Assembly (NCBI GenBank): GCA_016125085.1
Contig: WGMM01000006.1
Location: 1 to 64,000, forward strand
Direction of reading: 5' to 3'
Origin: a bacterium
Lineage (GTDB): Bacteria; Planctomycetota; Planctomycetia; Isosphaerales; Isosphaeraceae
DNA: 64,000 nucleotides
Within the stretch, counting starts at the first letter, position 1, and the number at the start of each line of letters is the position of its first letter. The notes under the pieces were generated by a model, which was not told where the DNA came from, did no database searches, and saw only the letters and a list, made by a program, of their open reading frames with translations. The position numbers were made by a program, and so were the translations under genes. Positions 53,296-62,517 of this stretch are shown one piece after another.

Positions 53296-53853
53296 TCAGG
53301 ATCCGGTCTTTTCGGCAAGCTTTTCCAGCTTTTCGACGAACTCAGGCGCATCCCAGCGGGCCGAACCGACGTCGGATGCGAGCAGTTTCCCCTCGCTCGA
53401 AATCAGGAACGTCGCGGGAATCCCTTCGGTCACGAATTCAGATGGCAATTCAGGCACGAAGTAGGCCGGAAAATCAAGCGTGTTGCGTTTGAGAAACTCC
53501 CGCAATTGCTCCGGACGATCATCGCCCGAGACGCAGAGGACGACCAGCTTGTCCTTGAGTTTCTCGTTTTTCGAAAGCGACTCCAGCGAAGGAAGCTCTG
53601 CCCGGCATGGTCCACACCAGGTGGCCCAGACATTCACGAGGACGAGCTTGTCCTTCGCCTTCGACCAATCGAACGGCTTGCCGGAGGAATCAAGAATCGT
53701 CCAGCCCGTGGACACTTTCGACGGCGAAGCCGAAATGTCCATGATCGGTGCCGGTAAATTCGCCCCGGACATCATGACTGATCTGTTGTATCTCAGAACG
53801 CCCATCCACGTGGCCAGCAGGACGATCACCATCAGCCATTGTCTTCTGTTCAT
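53296..53853 (-). CDS. TlpA-like membrane-anchored thioredoxin
   Basis: 185 aa. The N-terminus is a single signal anchor (WLMVIVLLATWMGVL), so the thioredoxin domain faces the periplasm. Redox motif NVWATWCGPCRAELPSLES (WCGPC), then VVLCVSGDDRPEQLREFL and the cis-Pro loop GIPATFLIS. It resembles TlpA/ResA, which reduce disulphides during cytochrome c maturation or similar tasks. The upstream fused transporter/synthase gene is 60 bp away on the same strand. Partner proteins are unknown. Confidence 0.9.
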   Translation of the reverse strand: MNRRQWLMVIVLLATWMGVLRYNRSVMMSGANLPAPIMDISASPSKVSTGWTILDSSGKPFDWSKAKDKLVLVNVWATWCGPCRAELPSLESLSKNEKLKDKLVVLCVSGDDRPEQLREFLKRNTLDFPAYFVPELPSEFVTEGIPATFLISSEGKLLASDVGSARWDAPEFVEKLEKLAEKTGS

Positions 53854-53913
53854 CCGGGGCAGCCTCCAGGCAAGGTTCGAACGATTCCCGGGCAGTGCCG
53901 GGGGATCGGCGGG

Positions 53914-56634
53914 TCAGTCGTCGCCGCGGGTCGCCGCGACCGGCGCGAGCAGGTTTTCGACCGGTGCGAAGTCGTCCGTGAGAACGATTCCGCGCGACCG
54001 CACTTCCAGTTCTTTCATGTTCTCTTCGGTGAACGGATCCGGGCTGAACGTTTCGCCATCGTCGGTTTCGAAGACCGGGTCGCCCATGCGCTTGCCGAGT
54101 TCGGTCAGGTCAACCGGCTTCTTCGAAACCACGACCACGAAAGTCTCTCGTTCGCCGCCGCCGGCCTCCGCTTCCGTGCCGTAAACCTGCACGTGCGGGA
54201 AAGTCTCCCGCGCGGTCTTCACCCACGACGAGAGGAATCCGCCCCGGTTCCGGGCCCGGGCCAGAGCCGCGCCTTCGTCGGAGTTCTTCCTGCGGGCGGA
54301 TTCCGCGGCGACCTTGTCCGACTCGTAAACGTCGATGATGTTGATCATGTAGACGCCGTCGTCCGTCAGCAGGTCGGCGATGCGTGCGTTGAATTCCCGC
54401 GTGGTGAGGTGCCAGGGCACGGAGAAATCGTTGAATGCGTCGCCATAAATCAGGTCATACTTGACCTTGCCCTGATTTTTGAGGACGAACTGGCGGGCAT
54501 CGCCGATCGTCGTACGAATCGTCGAATTCTCGGGCAGCCCCAGCGCGACCTGATTGGCCCGCAGCACAGCCGGATCGATTTCGGCGACGTCGCACTCGGT
54601 CTTCGGATAGAGATTCTGCATGTACCGGGGGAAGGTGTACGCACCGCCGCCAAGGAAGAGTGTCCGAAGCGGGACGTTCTCGGTTTTGTCGAGCCCCTGG
54701 GCCTTGGACTTCGCCTCCGCGACACGTCGCGACACGAGTGCGTAGATATGTTCGTAGTCATAATCCAGCCGTTCCGGGCGGCCGAGGATGAAATAGCCGT
54801 GGATCAGATTGTCCAGAACGATCGTCCGCTTGACGGTGTCCTCGACCGGCTCGTTGTTCACCTTGATGTAGTAGTACTGGCTTTCGTCGATCCAGGCCAG
54901 GGCGCCGTCTTCGGTCGTGGGGTCGCCGACAGGCTCGCTGAGGCCGAGACGCAGCGATTGCAGGCGGAACCAGTCGCCCGGCATCAGGGCGATCACGCAC
55001 AAACCGAGCGGCAGACCGGCCCAGGCCGACTGTAACACCCCGCCGAGAATCGCCCCGCAGGAGGCCATCACAGCCGAAAGCAGCAGAAGCATGAGCTTCG
55101 TGCCGAAGATGTCGATCAGGTAAAAGCCGGTGAGGAAGGTGCCGAGGATCGAGCCGACCATGCCCCAGGCATAAACCGAGCCGATCGACTGGCCGACCCG
55201 GCCCGAGGCGACGGACCGGTCCACGGCGATCTTCGCCAACAGGGGGCTGATCGTCCCCAGGGCGAGGGCCCCCGGGAAGAAGCTCGTGAAGACGACGCGG
55301 AGAACCCGCTCCCACCAGGGCATGCCGGACATCATGACCGCTTCGGACAGATACGGCGTGTGCTCAGCGAACCAGTTCACATTATCGGAAAGCACGTTCG
55401 CCGGGCTTTCCAGAACCAGGCTGATCAGGATTGTGATCGAGCCGAGCATGAAGAAAAACGCGGCCAGGCCTTTGCGGGTCGTGAAGTTCGAAAGCCAGCC
55501 GCCGATGAAGTTGCCGATGCTCAGGCCACCCAGCAGAACGCCGATGACGGTCGTCCAGCCGTAGATGCTCGAACCGAGGTGTCGCGTGACCAGTCGGCCG
55601 GCGACCATCTCGTAGGCCATGAAGACCAGGCTGGCGACGAAGCTCAGCAGGGCGAGATCCCACAGAACGGGCTTTTCGACGTTCGAAGACGAGGCCGTTT
55701 CGCTGTCCTGTAAGTTCATCGAAATGGGCAACGCCTTTTCTTCGTCGCCCGCGGCGAGCACTTCACGCAAAGCGATCACGCCTGTGACCCCCAGCGCGAT
55801 ACATGCAAGGTAACCAGCAAGCATGGGTATGGAGACACCGACACCGCCGATGCTCAGGACTTCGGCCCCGATCGGCCCAAGGACGGTCAGCAGAGTCGAC
55901 ACAGCGCGGGCTTCGCCGAGCAGGCGGACGATCGCGGCCGCCGAACCCAGGCCCAGCAGGCCGACCGTGGCCAGGGCCAGCAGGCGGATACTGGCGAAAC
56001 CGCCGGGCACGATGAGCGAAAGCCCTGCGAGCAGGCCGGCGACGAGGGCGACGATCGTGGATGTCTGGGCGACGAAGATCAGGTAGTAGCCGGCGATGAA
56101 CGTGCCGATGATCGAACCGACGGCACCGAGGAAGTAGATCAGGCCGATCGCCGAGCCGGTTTTCGTCGTATTTTCGACGGCCATCTTGGCGAAGATGGGG
56201 CTGAGCATGCCGAGGATCGTCGTGGGGATCAGAAAGTCGAGCGAGATCAGGATGACGGCTCGGACGTTGAACGGCAGGGCTTCGATCGCCGCGACCGGCG
56301 GGCCGGCGAGGTCGTTGATGATCAGAGAAAGGAGCGAATGGGCGGAGGCGATCGCCAGAAGCGGCCCGACGAGCCGGCGCGGCGGAGCCTTGTCGGCCAG
56401 GCGGCCGCCCAGGGCGTTGCCCACGCAGATGCCAGCGAGCATGATGCCGATCACGCTCGTCCAGACCGCGAGGCTCGAACCGACGTGGCGTGCCACCAGC
56501 CGGCTGGCCACCAGTTCGAGGATCATGATGCTCAGGCTGCAGAGAAACGCCAGCTTGTACGGAAGAACTTTCCGGACCAGGCAAGACAGACCGTCGGAAC
56601 TGTCCATTTTGCCGATTTCCAGGGGCGAACTCAC
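53914..56634 (-). CDS. Fused multi-membrane-segment transporter-like and spermidine-synthase-like protein
   Basis: 906 aa from GTG 56634, which has GGAG nine bases upstream; ATG 56607 is an alternative. Two blocks of membrane helices (residues about 10-250 and 300-540) show internal repetition (GSSLAVWTSVIGIMLAGICVGNALGG; GSSIYGWTTVIGVLLGGLSIGNFIGG). The C-terminal 300 residues are a spermidine-synthase-like Rossmann domain (LFLGGGAYTFPRYM, DVAEIDPAVLRANQVALG, YDLIYGDAFNDF, LLTDDGVYMINIID). These fusions are known but uncharacterised. Whether the domain has polyamine activity is uncertain. A TlpA gene follows after 60 bp. Confidence 0.88.
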   Translation of the reverse strand: MSSPLEIGKMDSSDGLSCLVRKVLPYKLAFLCSLSIMILELVASRLVARHVGSSLAVWTSVIGIMLAGICVGNALGGRLADKAPPRRLVGPLLAIASAHSLLSLIINDLAGPPVAAIEALPFNVRAVILISLDFLIPTTILGMLSPIFAKMAVENTTKTGSAIGLIYFLGAVGSIIGTFIAGYYLIFVAQTSTIVALVAGLLAGLSLIVPGGFASIRLLALATVGLLGLGSAAAIVRLLGEARAVSTLLTVLGPIGAEVLSIGGVGVSIPMLAGYLACIALGVTGVIALREVLAAGDEEKALPISMNLQDSETASSSNVEKPVLWDLALLSFVASLVFMAYEMVAGRLVTRHLGSSIYGWTTVIGVLLGGLSIGNFIGGWLSNFTTRKGLAAFFFMLGSITILISLVLESPANVLSDNVNWFAEHTPYLSEAVMMSGMPWWERVLRVVFTSFFPGALALGTISPLLAKIAVDRSVASGRVGQSIGSVYAWGMVGSILGTFLTGFYLIDIFGTKLMLLLLSAVMASCGAILGGVLQSAWAGLPLGLCVIALMPGDWFRLQSLRLGLSEPVGDPTTEDGALAWIDESQYYYIKVNNEPVEDTVKRTIVLDNLIHGYFILGRPERLDYDYEHIYALVSRRVAEAKSKAQGLDKTENVPLRTLFLGGGAYTFPRYMQNLYPKTECDVAEIDPAVLRANQVALGLPENSTIRTTIGDARQFVLKNQGKVKYDLIYGDAFNDFSVPWHLTTREFNARIADLLTDDGVYMINIIDVYESDKVAAESARRKNSDEGAALARARNRGGFLSSWVKTARETFPHVQVYGTEAEAGGGERETFVVVVSKKPVDLTELGKRMGDPVFETDDGETFSPDPFTEENMKELEVRSRGIVLTDDFAPVENLLAPVAATRGDD

Positions 56635-56939
56635 GGTGCGATTCTCCGGTTGCCACGGACAAGGCTTGGACCGGTACCGCATTCAGGGAATGCGATGCCC
56701 GGCACGGCGGACTCCCGACGCCTGATTCATTCGATGGCAATCCTTCGCATCAGCGTTTACGTACGCCGCAACCAAAATAACCGAACCGTCCGGTACACTC
56801 AATCGGTTCGCACACATTCGCACACGTTTCGATACGCCGGGACCGGCAGGAGATCGATCGGCCCAATGCGAAAAGACGCCCGGCAAAGCGCGAAGCCTTG
56901 CCGGGCGCAGGTCGTTCAGGTTTTGCCGGGAAGAGTCAA
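56635..56939. other. Intergenic stretch between two minus-strand genes
   Basis: 305 bp. It holds the terminator of the beta-helix gene near its right end (56871-56907) and presumably the promoter of the transporter/synthase gene to the left. Nothing else seen. Confidence 0.5.
56871..56907 (-). terminator. Intrinsic terminator of the beta-helix protein gene
   Basis: Perfect 10-bp arms CGCCCGGCAA and TTGCCGGGCG, followed on the minus strand by TCTTTT. It lies 33 bases after the stop at 56940. Confidence 0.82.
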
Positions 56940-59480
56940 TCAGAATCCGCGAAAGCCTCTGGGCAGGCTCGTTTTGCGGACCGTCGCGCTCAGCAGCGGC
57001 ACAGCCCCCTGATAGTTCGAAGCGGCTCCGGTGTTCGTGCCGTCGAGCGGGTTGCCGCTTTCGCTGCGGACACCGGTCGTCGTGGTGGCGAGGATCGAAA
57101 TCCGCATCGGCCGTGTGGCGATCGTGTGAGGCTGGTAGGGCGTCACATAAACCGTCATGGTCGCGGCATCGTAAACGGCCGAGGTCGCGCCGACCACGCG
57201 GTCGTCGGCCGTGCCGAACTTGTTGTCCCGGCCCGGGACAACGAAGTAGTAGTTCGAAGCGTTCTGGACAGAAGCGACGTCCATCGCCATATCGTAAGTC
57301 ACTGCGACGCGAAGACGGCCGTTCTGGCGAATCCGCCGCACGGTCGCGACTCTGGGCAGGGTCTGCGTGGTACCCGTGCCGCCGCCAGTGCCGCCACCGG
57401 TGCCGCCGCCCGTACCACCACCAGTACCGCCGCCCGTGCCGCCACCGCCACCACTGCCTGTGCCGGTCGAAGCCACGACGACGATGTTCGTCGTCGCTTC
57501 GTTATTGAGAGGCTGGGTGTCGTCCTGATCGAGGTTCACCTTGGACGTGACCGAGAACGTACCCAGAGAAGTCGCCTCAAGAGTGATCGCGATCGTCTGG
57601 GTCGCGTTGGCCTGGAAGACACCGGGGTAAACGACCGTCACGACGTTGCCTGAGACGCTCACCGTACCAGCCGAGACCTGAATGCCGCCCGGGGGAATCA
57701 CGAAACCGTTCGGCAAGGTGACCTGAGCCACAACGCCACTGACGGCCGTGGAGCCGTTGGTGACGGTCGTCGTCAGGATCGTGGCTGTGTTGATGGCGAC
57801 CGTCGCGGGATTCGCGGCAATCGCCACCGCGATATCCGCCGGTGCGGAAACGACCGGGATGAAATCGCTGATTTCGGAGGTGTTGCCGTTCGTGTCAGCC
57901 GCGATGGCCGTCACTTTTTCGCCGATGCCCAGTGGATAAGTCGTGACGAACGAGAAGTTCGCCACGCCGTCGGCATCCGTGGTCACCGAGATATACCCGA
58001 GATAGCTGCGGCCCTGAACGGAGGTCGGCGAGAATCCGGCCGGATTGGTGTAGACCTGAATGGTGAAGTTCGTATTCGGGGCCGATTCGTACTGACCGGT
58101 GATCGTCGTCGAGATGGCATCGGACTGAGCCGTCAGAAGCGTCGGGAAGTTGATGTTCTGGTTCGCGCCCAGGTCGTCGTCCAGAGGATCGTTGGCGGTT
58201 CGGCCATCGTAATTCAGGTCGATGCCGAGCCCCTGGTTCAGGTAATACTCGTTCGCGAACAGGGCATTGAAGTTGCCGGAGACGACCGTGATCCCGTTTT
58301 CCCCGCTGTAGCGGATCAGGTTCTGCTGCACCAGGTTACCGTCGGCATCGTTGCCGATCAGCACACCGTTGGCTCCGTTGCCGCGGGGCAGGATGCCCGT
58401 GATGTTGCCGTTGATGTCGATCTGCGAGTAGTCGTCCAGGCCGATCCGGTTGTTGAGAACGCGGTTGGTGTGCTCGGCGGGCGGAACGAGACCGGCCGCG
58501 GCCGGGCCCCAGATGACGACGCCGTCGCGACCGTTGGCCGCGATGACGTTCTCACCGGCCGGGAAGGTCAGGAATTCGCCGGACGATCCGCTGCCAGCCG
58601 GGGGCAGCGGGGTCGGATTCGGGCTGGTGGGCGTAGCGACACCGACCAGAATTCCGCTGGAATTGGTCAGGTTGACGCCATCCACACCGTTCGGCAGGGG
58701 GGCGAGATTGGGGCGGTCGACTCCGATCAGATTGCCCTGGATCGTACCGCCGTTAACGTTGACGAACACCACGCCGCTGGACTCGTTGCCCGAGATGACG
58801 TTTTTCGACTCTTCCGTCAGCCCGCCGATCCGGACATTTTCGGAATCACGGGCGACAATGCCGGCCGAGCAGTTCTTCATCTCGCCCATGCCGGAGAGTG
58901 GAGCGGCGCCATCGGCACCGACACCGATGTGCGAGCCCTGTATCGCGACATCGCGGGAACCGACGATCGAGATGCCCGACCCATTGAAGCCGCCGATCGC
59001 CAGGCCGCGGATGACGGTGCCTTCCGAAGCGCCCAGGCCGAGGCCGGTCGAGATGGTGATGCCATCCACTTCGGAGCCAGGAGTGAAGTTGGGCGGGATG
59101 GGGATGAAGCCGCCGAAAATTTCGACGACGGGTAGCGGATCGAGCGGGTTGAAGCCCGGCTGGGTTGTACCGTCGATGACAACGGCGTCCGTGACGGCCG
59201 GAAGGGCTTGAGAAAGAGCGATTCGATAAGGGGCGAAGCCGGGGAGGTCGAATTCGATGGTGTCCTTGACGCCGATCGTGGAATTCGACTGAGTGATGGC
59301 CCAGGCCAGGGTGTTGGGAACGAGCGGGTCGCTGCCGTAATCGCTGACGATGAAGGTCGCCAGAAGTTTCCGTTCGTCAAGAATTTCCAGATCGCCCCGC
59401 CAGCGGCGCATTTTACGACGGGCTTCGAAGGGAAGGCGGTCAGACTTCGGCAAGGCTCGGTAACGCATCGGAATCGTCAC
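56940..59480 (-). CDS. Secreted right-handed beta-helix protein with Gly/Thr-rich linker
   Basis: 846 aa. The N-terminus has no classical signal peptide but carries LEILDERKLLATF, the LExRxLLA-type motif frequent at the front of large planctomycete extracellular proteins. Residues about 90-440 form parallel beta-helix coils (GSHIGVGADGAAPL, GGLTEESKNVISGN, GVDGVNLTNSSGILVG, RNRIGLDDY-like turns), typical of NosD/pectate-lyase folds. A DUF11-like domain follows (PADIAVAIAANPATVAINTATIL, VNLDQDDTQPLNNEATTNIVV), then a Gly/Thr hinge at about residues 675-705, and an Ig-like C-terminal domain. A surface or matrix role is likely; no catalytic residues seen. Ends at a clear terminator. Confidence 0.82.
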   Translation of the reverse strand: MTIPMRYRALPKSDRLPFEARRKMRRWRGDLEILDERKLLATFIVSDYGSDPLVPNTLAWAITQSNSTIGVKDTIEFDLPGFAPYRIALSQALPAVTDAVVIDGTTQPGFNPLDPLPVVEIFGGFIPIPPNFTPGSEVDGITISTGLGLGASEGTVIRGLAIGGFNGSGISIVGSRDVAIQGSHIGVGADGAAPLSGMGEMKNCSAGIVARDSENVRIGGLTEESKNVISGNESSGVVFVNVNGGTIQGNLIGVDRPNLAPLPNGVDGVNLTNSSGILVGVATPTSPNPTPLPPAGSGSSGEFLTFPAGENVIAANGRDGVVIWGPAAAGLVPPAEHTNRVLNNRIGLDDYSQIDINGNITGILPRGNGANGVLIGNDADGNLVQQNLIRYSGENGITVVSGNFNALFANEYYLNQGLGIDLNYDGRTANDPLDDDLGANQNINFPTLLTAQSDAISTTITGQYESAPNTNFTIQVYTNPAGFSPTSVQGRSYLGYISVTTDADGVANFSFVTTYPLGIGEKVTAIAADTNGNTSEISDFIPVVSAPADIAVAIAANPATVAINTATILTTTVTNGSTAVSGVVAQVTLPNGFVIPPGGIQVSAGTVSVSGNVVTVVYPGVFQANATQTIAITLEATSLGTFSVTSKVNLDQDDTQPLNNEATTNIVVVASTGTGSGGGGGTGGGTGGGTGGGTGGGTGGGTGTTQTLPRVATVRRIRQNGRLRVAVTYDMAMDVASVQNASNYYFVVPGRDNKFGTADDRVVGATSAVYDAATMTVYVTPYQPHTIATRPMRISILATTTTGVRSESGNPLDGTNTGAASNYQGAVPLLSATVRKTSLPRGFRGF
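57365..57465 (-). repeat. Tandem Gly-Thr coding repeat
   Basis: About eight repeats of a 12-nt unit (on the plus strand GTGCCGCCACCG/GTACCACCACCA variants) encoding (GGGT)n inside the beta-helix protein gene. Third-position differences between units show the DNA has drifted while the peptide is kept. Confidence 0.75.
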
Positions 59481-59874
59481 TCCCGGCTATCGCCGCAACA
59501 GCAGGCGGCGTCAATGTGATCGGATCTCTGTCCGGAGGGGTCACCCGTCACGCTCCTCCCTGCTCACCCCGAATCTGCGGCGCACAGTCCCTGCACGAAA
59601 TCATCTCCAACTTACCCCATCGATGCATCTTGTCAAAATCAGCCAGCATATTCGAGGAGCAGTGATTGCATGCATGCATTCTAATTGACGGGATTTCAGG
59701 TCGTCAAGCTTCAGAGACAAAAGTGAATGTCGAATTTCGAGGCGAATTCGTTTCCGACCGCTTTTCCGGGCCTCGATCTTCGGCTATGCTCCAGCCTTCC
59801 GGGGCAACAGGGCCGAATCTGCGACCGGCGACTTCTCCCCTGGATTCCGATATCCACGTGTTCGAGACTCCGTC
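59481..59874. promoter_or_regulatory. Divergent region, promoters inferred
   Basis: 394 bp between the divergent beta-helix and peptidase genes, with A/T-rich sequence around 59600-59720 (CATCTTGTCAAAATC and TTGCATGCATGCATTCTAAT). GCATGCATGC is a small palindrome. I cannot fix a -35/-10 pair. Confidence 0.4.
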
Positions 59875-62211
59875 ATGAAGAAGATCACCGGCGCGGCGCT
59901 CTGCGCCGCGACACTCGCATGGTTCGCATCCGGATTCGCCGAGTCGCAGGACAAGCCTGCACAGAAGATGCCGAACGCGGCACAGGTGCTTTCGCAAGCT
60001 CAGAACGCAGTATCGCCGAATTCGCTGAAAGCACTCCTGCGGACACTCACCGAAGAACCCCACGTGGCGGGCACTCCGGCCGATTATCGGACGGCGACGT
60101 TCGTCCGCGACAAGCTGAATTCATGGGGCTGGAAGGCGGAACTCGAAGAATTCGAAGTGCTTCTGAATTACCCGGTCGTGCGGCGGAAAGGGGACGCTGA
60201 GCCACCGACGCCGAGCCTGGAAATCCTCCGCCCGGAGCCGCTCGAACTCGCCGTCGACGAGAAGACGAACGCCGCCGACAAGGACTCCGCCTCGCCTGAC
60301 TCCTGGCCCGCATTTCATGGTTACGGCGTGTCGGGCACGGCATCAGGGCAAATCGTTTACGCCAATTATGGCCGGCCTGAGGACTTCGAAACGCTGGGAC
60401 GGCTCGGTGTCGAAGTGCGGGGCCGGATCGTGCTCGCCCGTTACGGAAAGCTCTTCCGAGGCCTGAAAGTGCGTGAAGCCCAGAAACGCGGGGCCCTCGG
60501 CATTCTGATCTTCAGCGACCCCGCGGACGACGGATACGCCCGGGGCGATGTCTATCCGAATGGGCCTTACCGGCCAGGCTCGGCCATCCAGCGCGGCAGC
60601 GTGCAGTTCCTCAGTTTCGGCCCGGGCGACCCTTCCACGCCCGGTGTGCCGAGCCTGCCGGGTACCCAGAGGCTGCCTTTCCACGCCCGGTTCGGTTTCC
60701 CGCTCGACCCTGCCGAAGTGGCCGATTGGGAAGCCAGGACGGGCCTGAAGCGGATCGATGCCTTCGCCGCAATTCCGGCTTTGCCGATCAGCTACGACGC
60801 CGCGCGACAGATTCTCGATCGGCTGGCTGGCCCGAACGTGCCCGCGGACTGGCAGGGGGGGCTGCCACTGGCGTATCACGCTGGCCCCGGGCCTGTTGAA
60901 GTACGGTTTTCGACCGAGCAGGAATACCGGATTCGCAAGATCTGGAATGTCGTCGCTCGGCTGGAAGGCCGCGAGGAGCCGAACCAGGAGATCATGATCG
61001 GCAACCACCGCGATGCCTGGACATACGGTGCCGTCGACCCATCCAGCGGCACGGCCGCGACCATGGAGATGTGCCGGGTACTGGGCGCGGCCTATGCCGA
61101 AGGCTGGCGGCCCCGCAGAACGCTCGTCTACTCCAGCTGGGACGGCGAGGAATACGGCCTGGTCGGTTCGACCGAACACGCCGAGGCTCATGCCGCGAAG
61201 CTCGGCAAGAGTGCGGCACTCATGCTTAACGTGGATTCGGCCGTGAGCGGCACCTCGCTCGACCTGGAAGGGATCCCCAGCCTGCGCACTCTGATCCTCG
61301 ACGCAGCCGCCACCGTGACCGATCCCCGTACGAGCGTTTCGCTGAAAGAGACCTGGCTCAACGGCGAACGTGCGGCCTGGAACAGCCGACCTGTTTTTCC
61401 GGATCCCGATTTCTGGAAAGACAAGGGCCCCGATGCCGCGAAAAATGCACTGAACGAAGCCGGAGGCGAAAAGCCGTTCGCGCCGAAGCTGGGGGATCTG
61501 GGCTCAGGTTCGGATTACACGGCGTTCGTCGACCATCTCGGCATCCCTGCGATGGACATCAACTTCGGCGGTCGATATGGTGTCTATCACTCGACTTACG
61601 ACAATTTCTTCTGGATGGAGAAGTTCGGCGACCCTGAATTCATCCAGCATGCCACGGCCGCGAAACTCTATACGGCGATCGTTCACGAAGCCGCCTCGCG
61701 GCCTGTGCTGCCTCTGCGGTTCGTGCCCTATGCCGAGGCGATCGAAGGTTATGTCGACGAGATTCGGACGATGTCGATTCTCAAGAACCGTGCGGTGGCC
61801 AGTGGCAAGGACCGTTTCGCAATCGAGGGTATCGAACTGCTGGCTGATGCGGTGAAGGATTTCCGGACGGAAGCGACGGAGACCGACAAAGCCATTGACG
61901 CGATCGCATCACTGGAGCAAGCACCGGACGAAAAGCTTAAGGCCGTCAACGACGCCCTCGCGCAGGTCGAACGGGCTTTTCTTCATCCCGGCGGACTTCC
62001 GGGCCGGCCGTGGTACAAGCACGTGATTTATGCTCCCGGACTGACGACCGGCTATGCCGCCTGGCCGCTGCCGGGGCTGCGACAGGCCGTGATCGGTTCG
62101 GACAAGTCGATGGCGAAGGAGCAGACTGCGATTCTGGTCGAGCGCTTACGAGCCGCGATTGGGGCGCTGCGGAAGGTGCGCGAAGCCGCGATGGTCGTGA
62201 GGGGCGGGTGA
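59875..62211 (+). CDS. M28 family metallopeptidase, glutamate carboxypeptidase II-like
   Basis: 778 aa, exported (signal core GAALCAATLAWFASGFA). Domain order is that of glutamate carboxypeptidase II/transferrin receptor: PA domain (about 150-320), M28 domain with all five zinc ligands, and a C-terminal TfR-like dimerisation domain. The zinc residues are His378 (GNHRDAW), Asp388 (VDPSSGTA), Glu426 with catalytic Glu425 (WDGEEYG), Asp454 (LNVDSAV) and His572 (GVYHSTYDNF). Expected to remove C-terminal acidic residues or hydrolyse peptides outside the cytoplasm. Length and motifs are normal. The HEAT-repeat gene follows after 306 bp. Confidence 0.93.
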   Translation: MKKITGAALCAATLAWFASGFAESQDKPAQKMPNAAQVLSQAQNAVSPNSLKALLRTLTEEPHVAGTPADYRTATFVRDKLNSWGWKAELEEFEVLLNYPVVRRKGDAEPPTPSLEILRPEPLELAVDEKTNAADKDSASPDSWPAFHGYGVSGTASGQIVYANYGRPEDFETLGRLGVEVRGRIVLARYGKLFRGLKVREAQKRGALGILIFSDPADDGYARGDVYPNGPYRPGSAIQRGSVQFLSFGPGDPSTPGVPSLPGTQRLPFHARFGFPLDPAEVADWEARTGLKRIDAFAAIPALPISYDAARQILDRLAGPNVPADWQGGLPLAYHAGPGPVEVRFSTEQEYRIRKIWNVVARLEGREEPNQEIMIGNHRDAWTYGAVDPSSGTAATMEMCRVLGAAYAEGWRPRRTLVYSSWDGEEYGLVGSTEHAEAHAAKLGKSAALMLNVDSAVSGTSLDLEGIPSLRTLILDAAATVTDPRTSVSLKETWLNGERAAWNSRPVFPDPDFWKDKGPDAAKNALNEAGGEKPFAPKLGDLGSGSDYTAFVDHLGIPAMDINFGGRYGVYHSTYDNFFWMEKFGDPEFIQHATAAKLYTAIVHEAASRPVLPLRFVPYAEAIEGYVDEIRTMSILKNRAVASGKDRFAIEGIELLADAVKDFRTEATETDKAIDAIASLEQAPDEKLKAVNDALAQVERAFLHPGGLPGRPWYKHVIYAPGLTTGYAAWPLPGLRQAVIGSDKSMAKEQTAILVERLRAAIGALRKVREAAMVVRGG

Positions 62212-62517
62212 GCCCCGTCGCTCGCTTCGGATGCGCAATCGACGATTCTTGCAAGTATCGCTTGCCCATCGCGCCGGAAATCGGTGGGCCCTGAATTTGC
62301 CGTTCTCACAGGTATCGCGGTTTCACCGAACGGGAGTTCGGTGGCCCCGGGGGCTGATCCGGATATTTCGCGAATTCCGCTCAAGTTCCGGAGTGTCAGG
62401 ATCCGATCATAAAAAGTTGCCTTGCGGGATTCGGACATTCTGATAATTTGACCGGCCATACGACCCGTGCAGGATGCGGGCAGGCGTTTCGTTCGAATCG
62501 GTGGCAAGGAGGCTTCC
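62212..62517. other. Intergenic stretch upstream of the HEAT-repeat lipoprotein
   Basis: 306 bp. A perfect 8-bp inverted repeat, CACCGAAC and GTTCGGTG, lies at 62324-62343 but has no T run. The right end carries AAGGAGG for the next gene. No promoter can be assigned. Confidence 0.45.
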
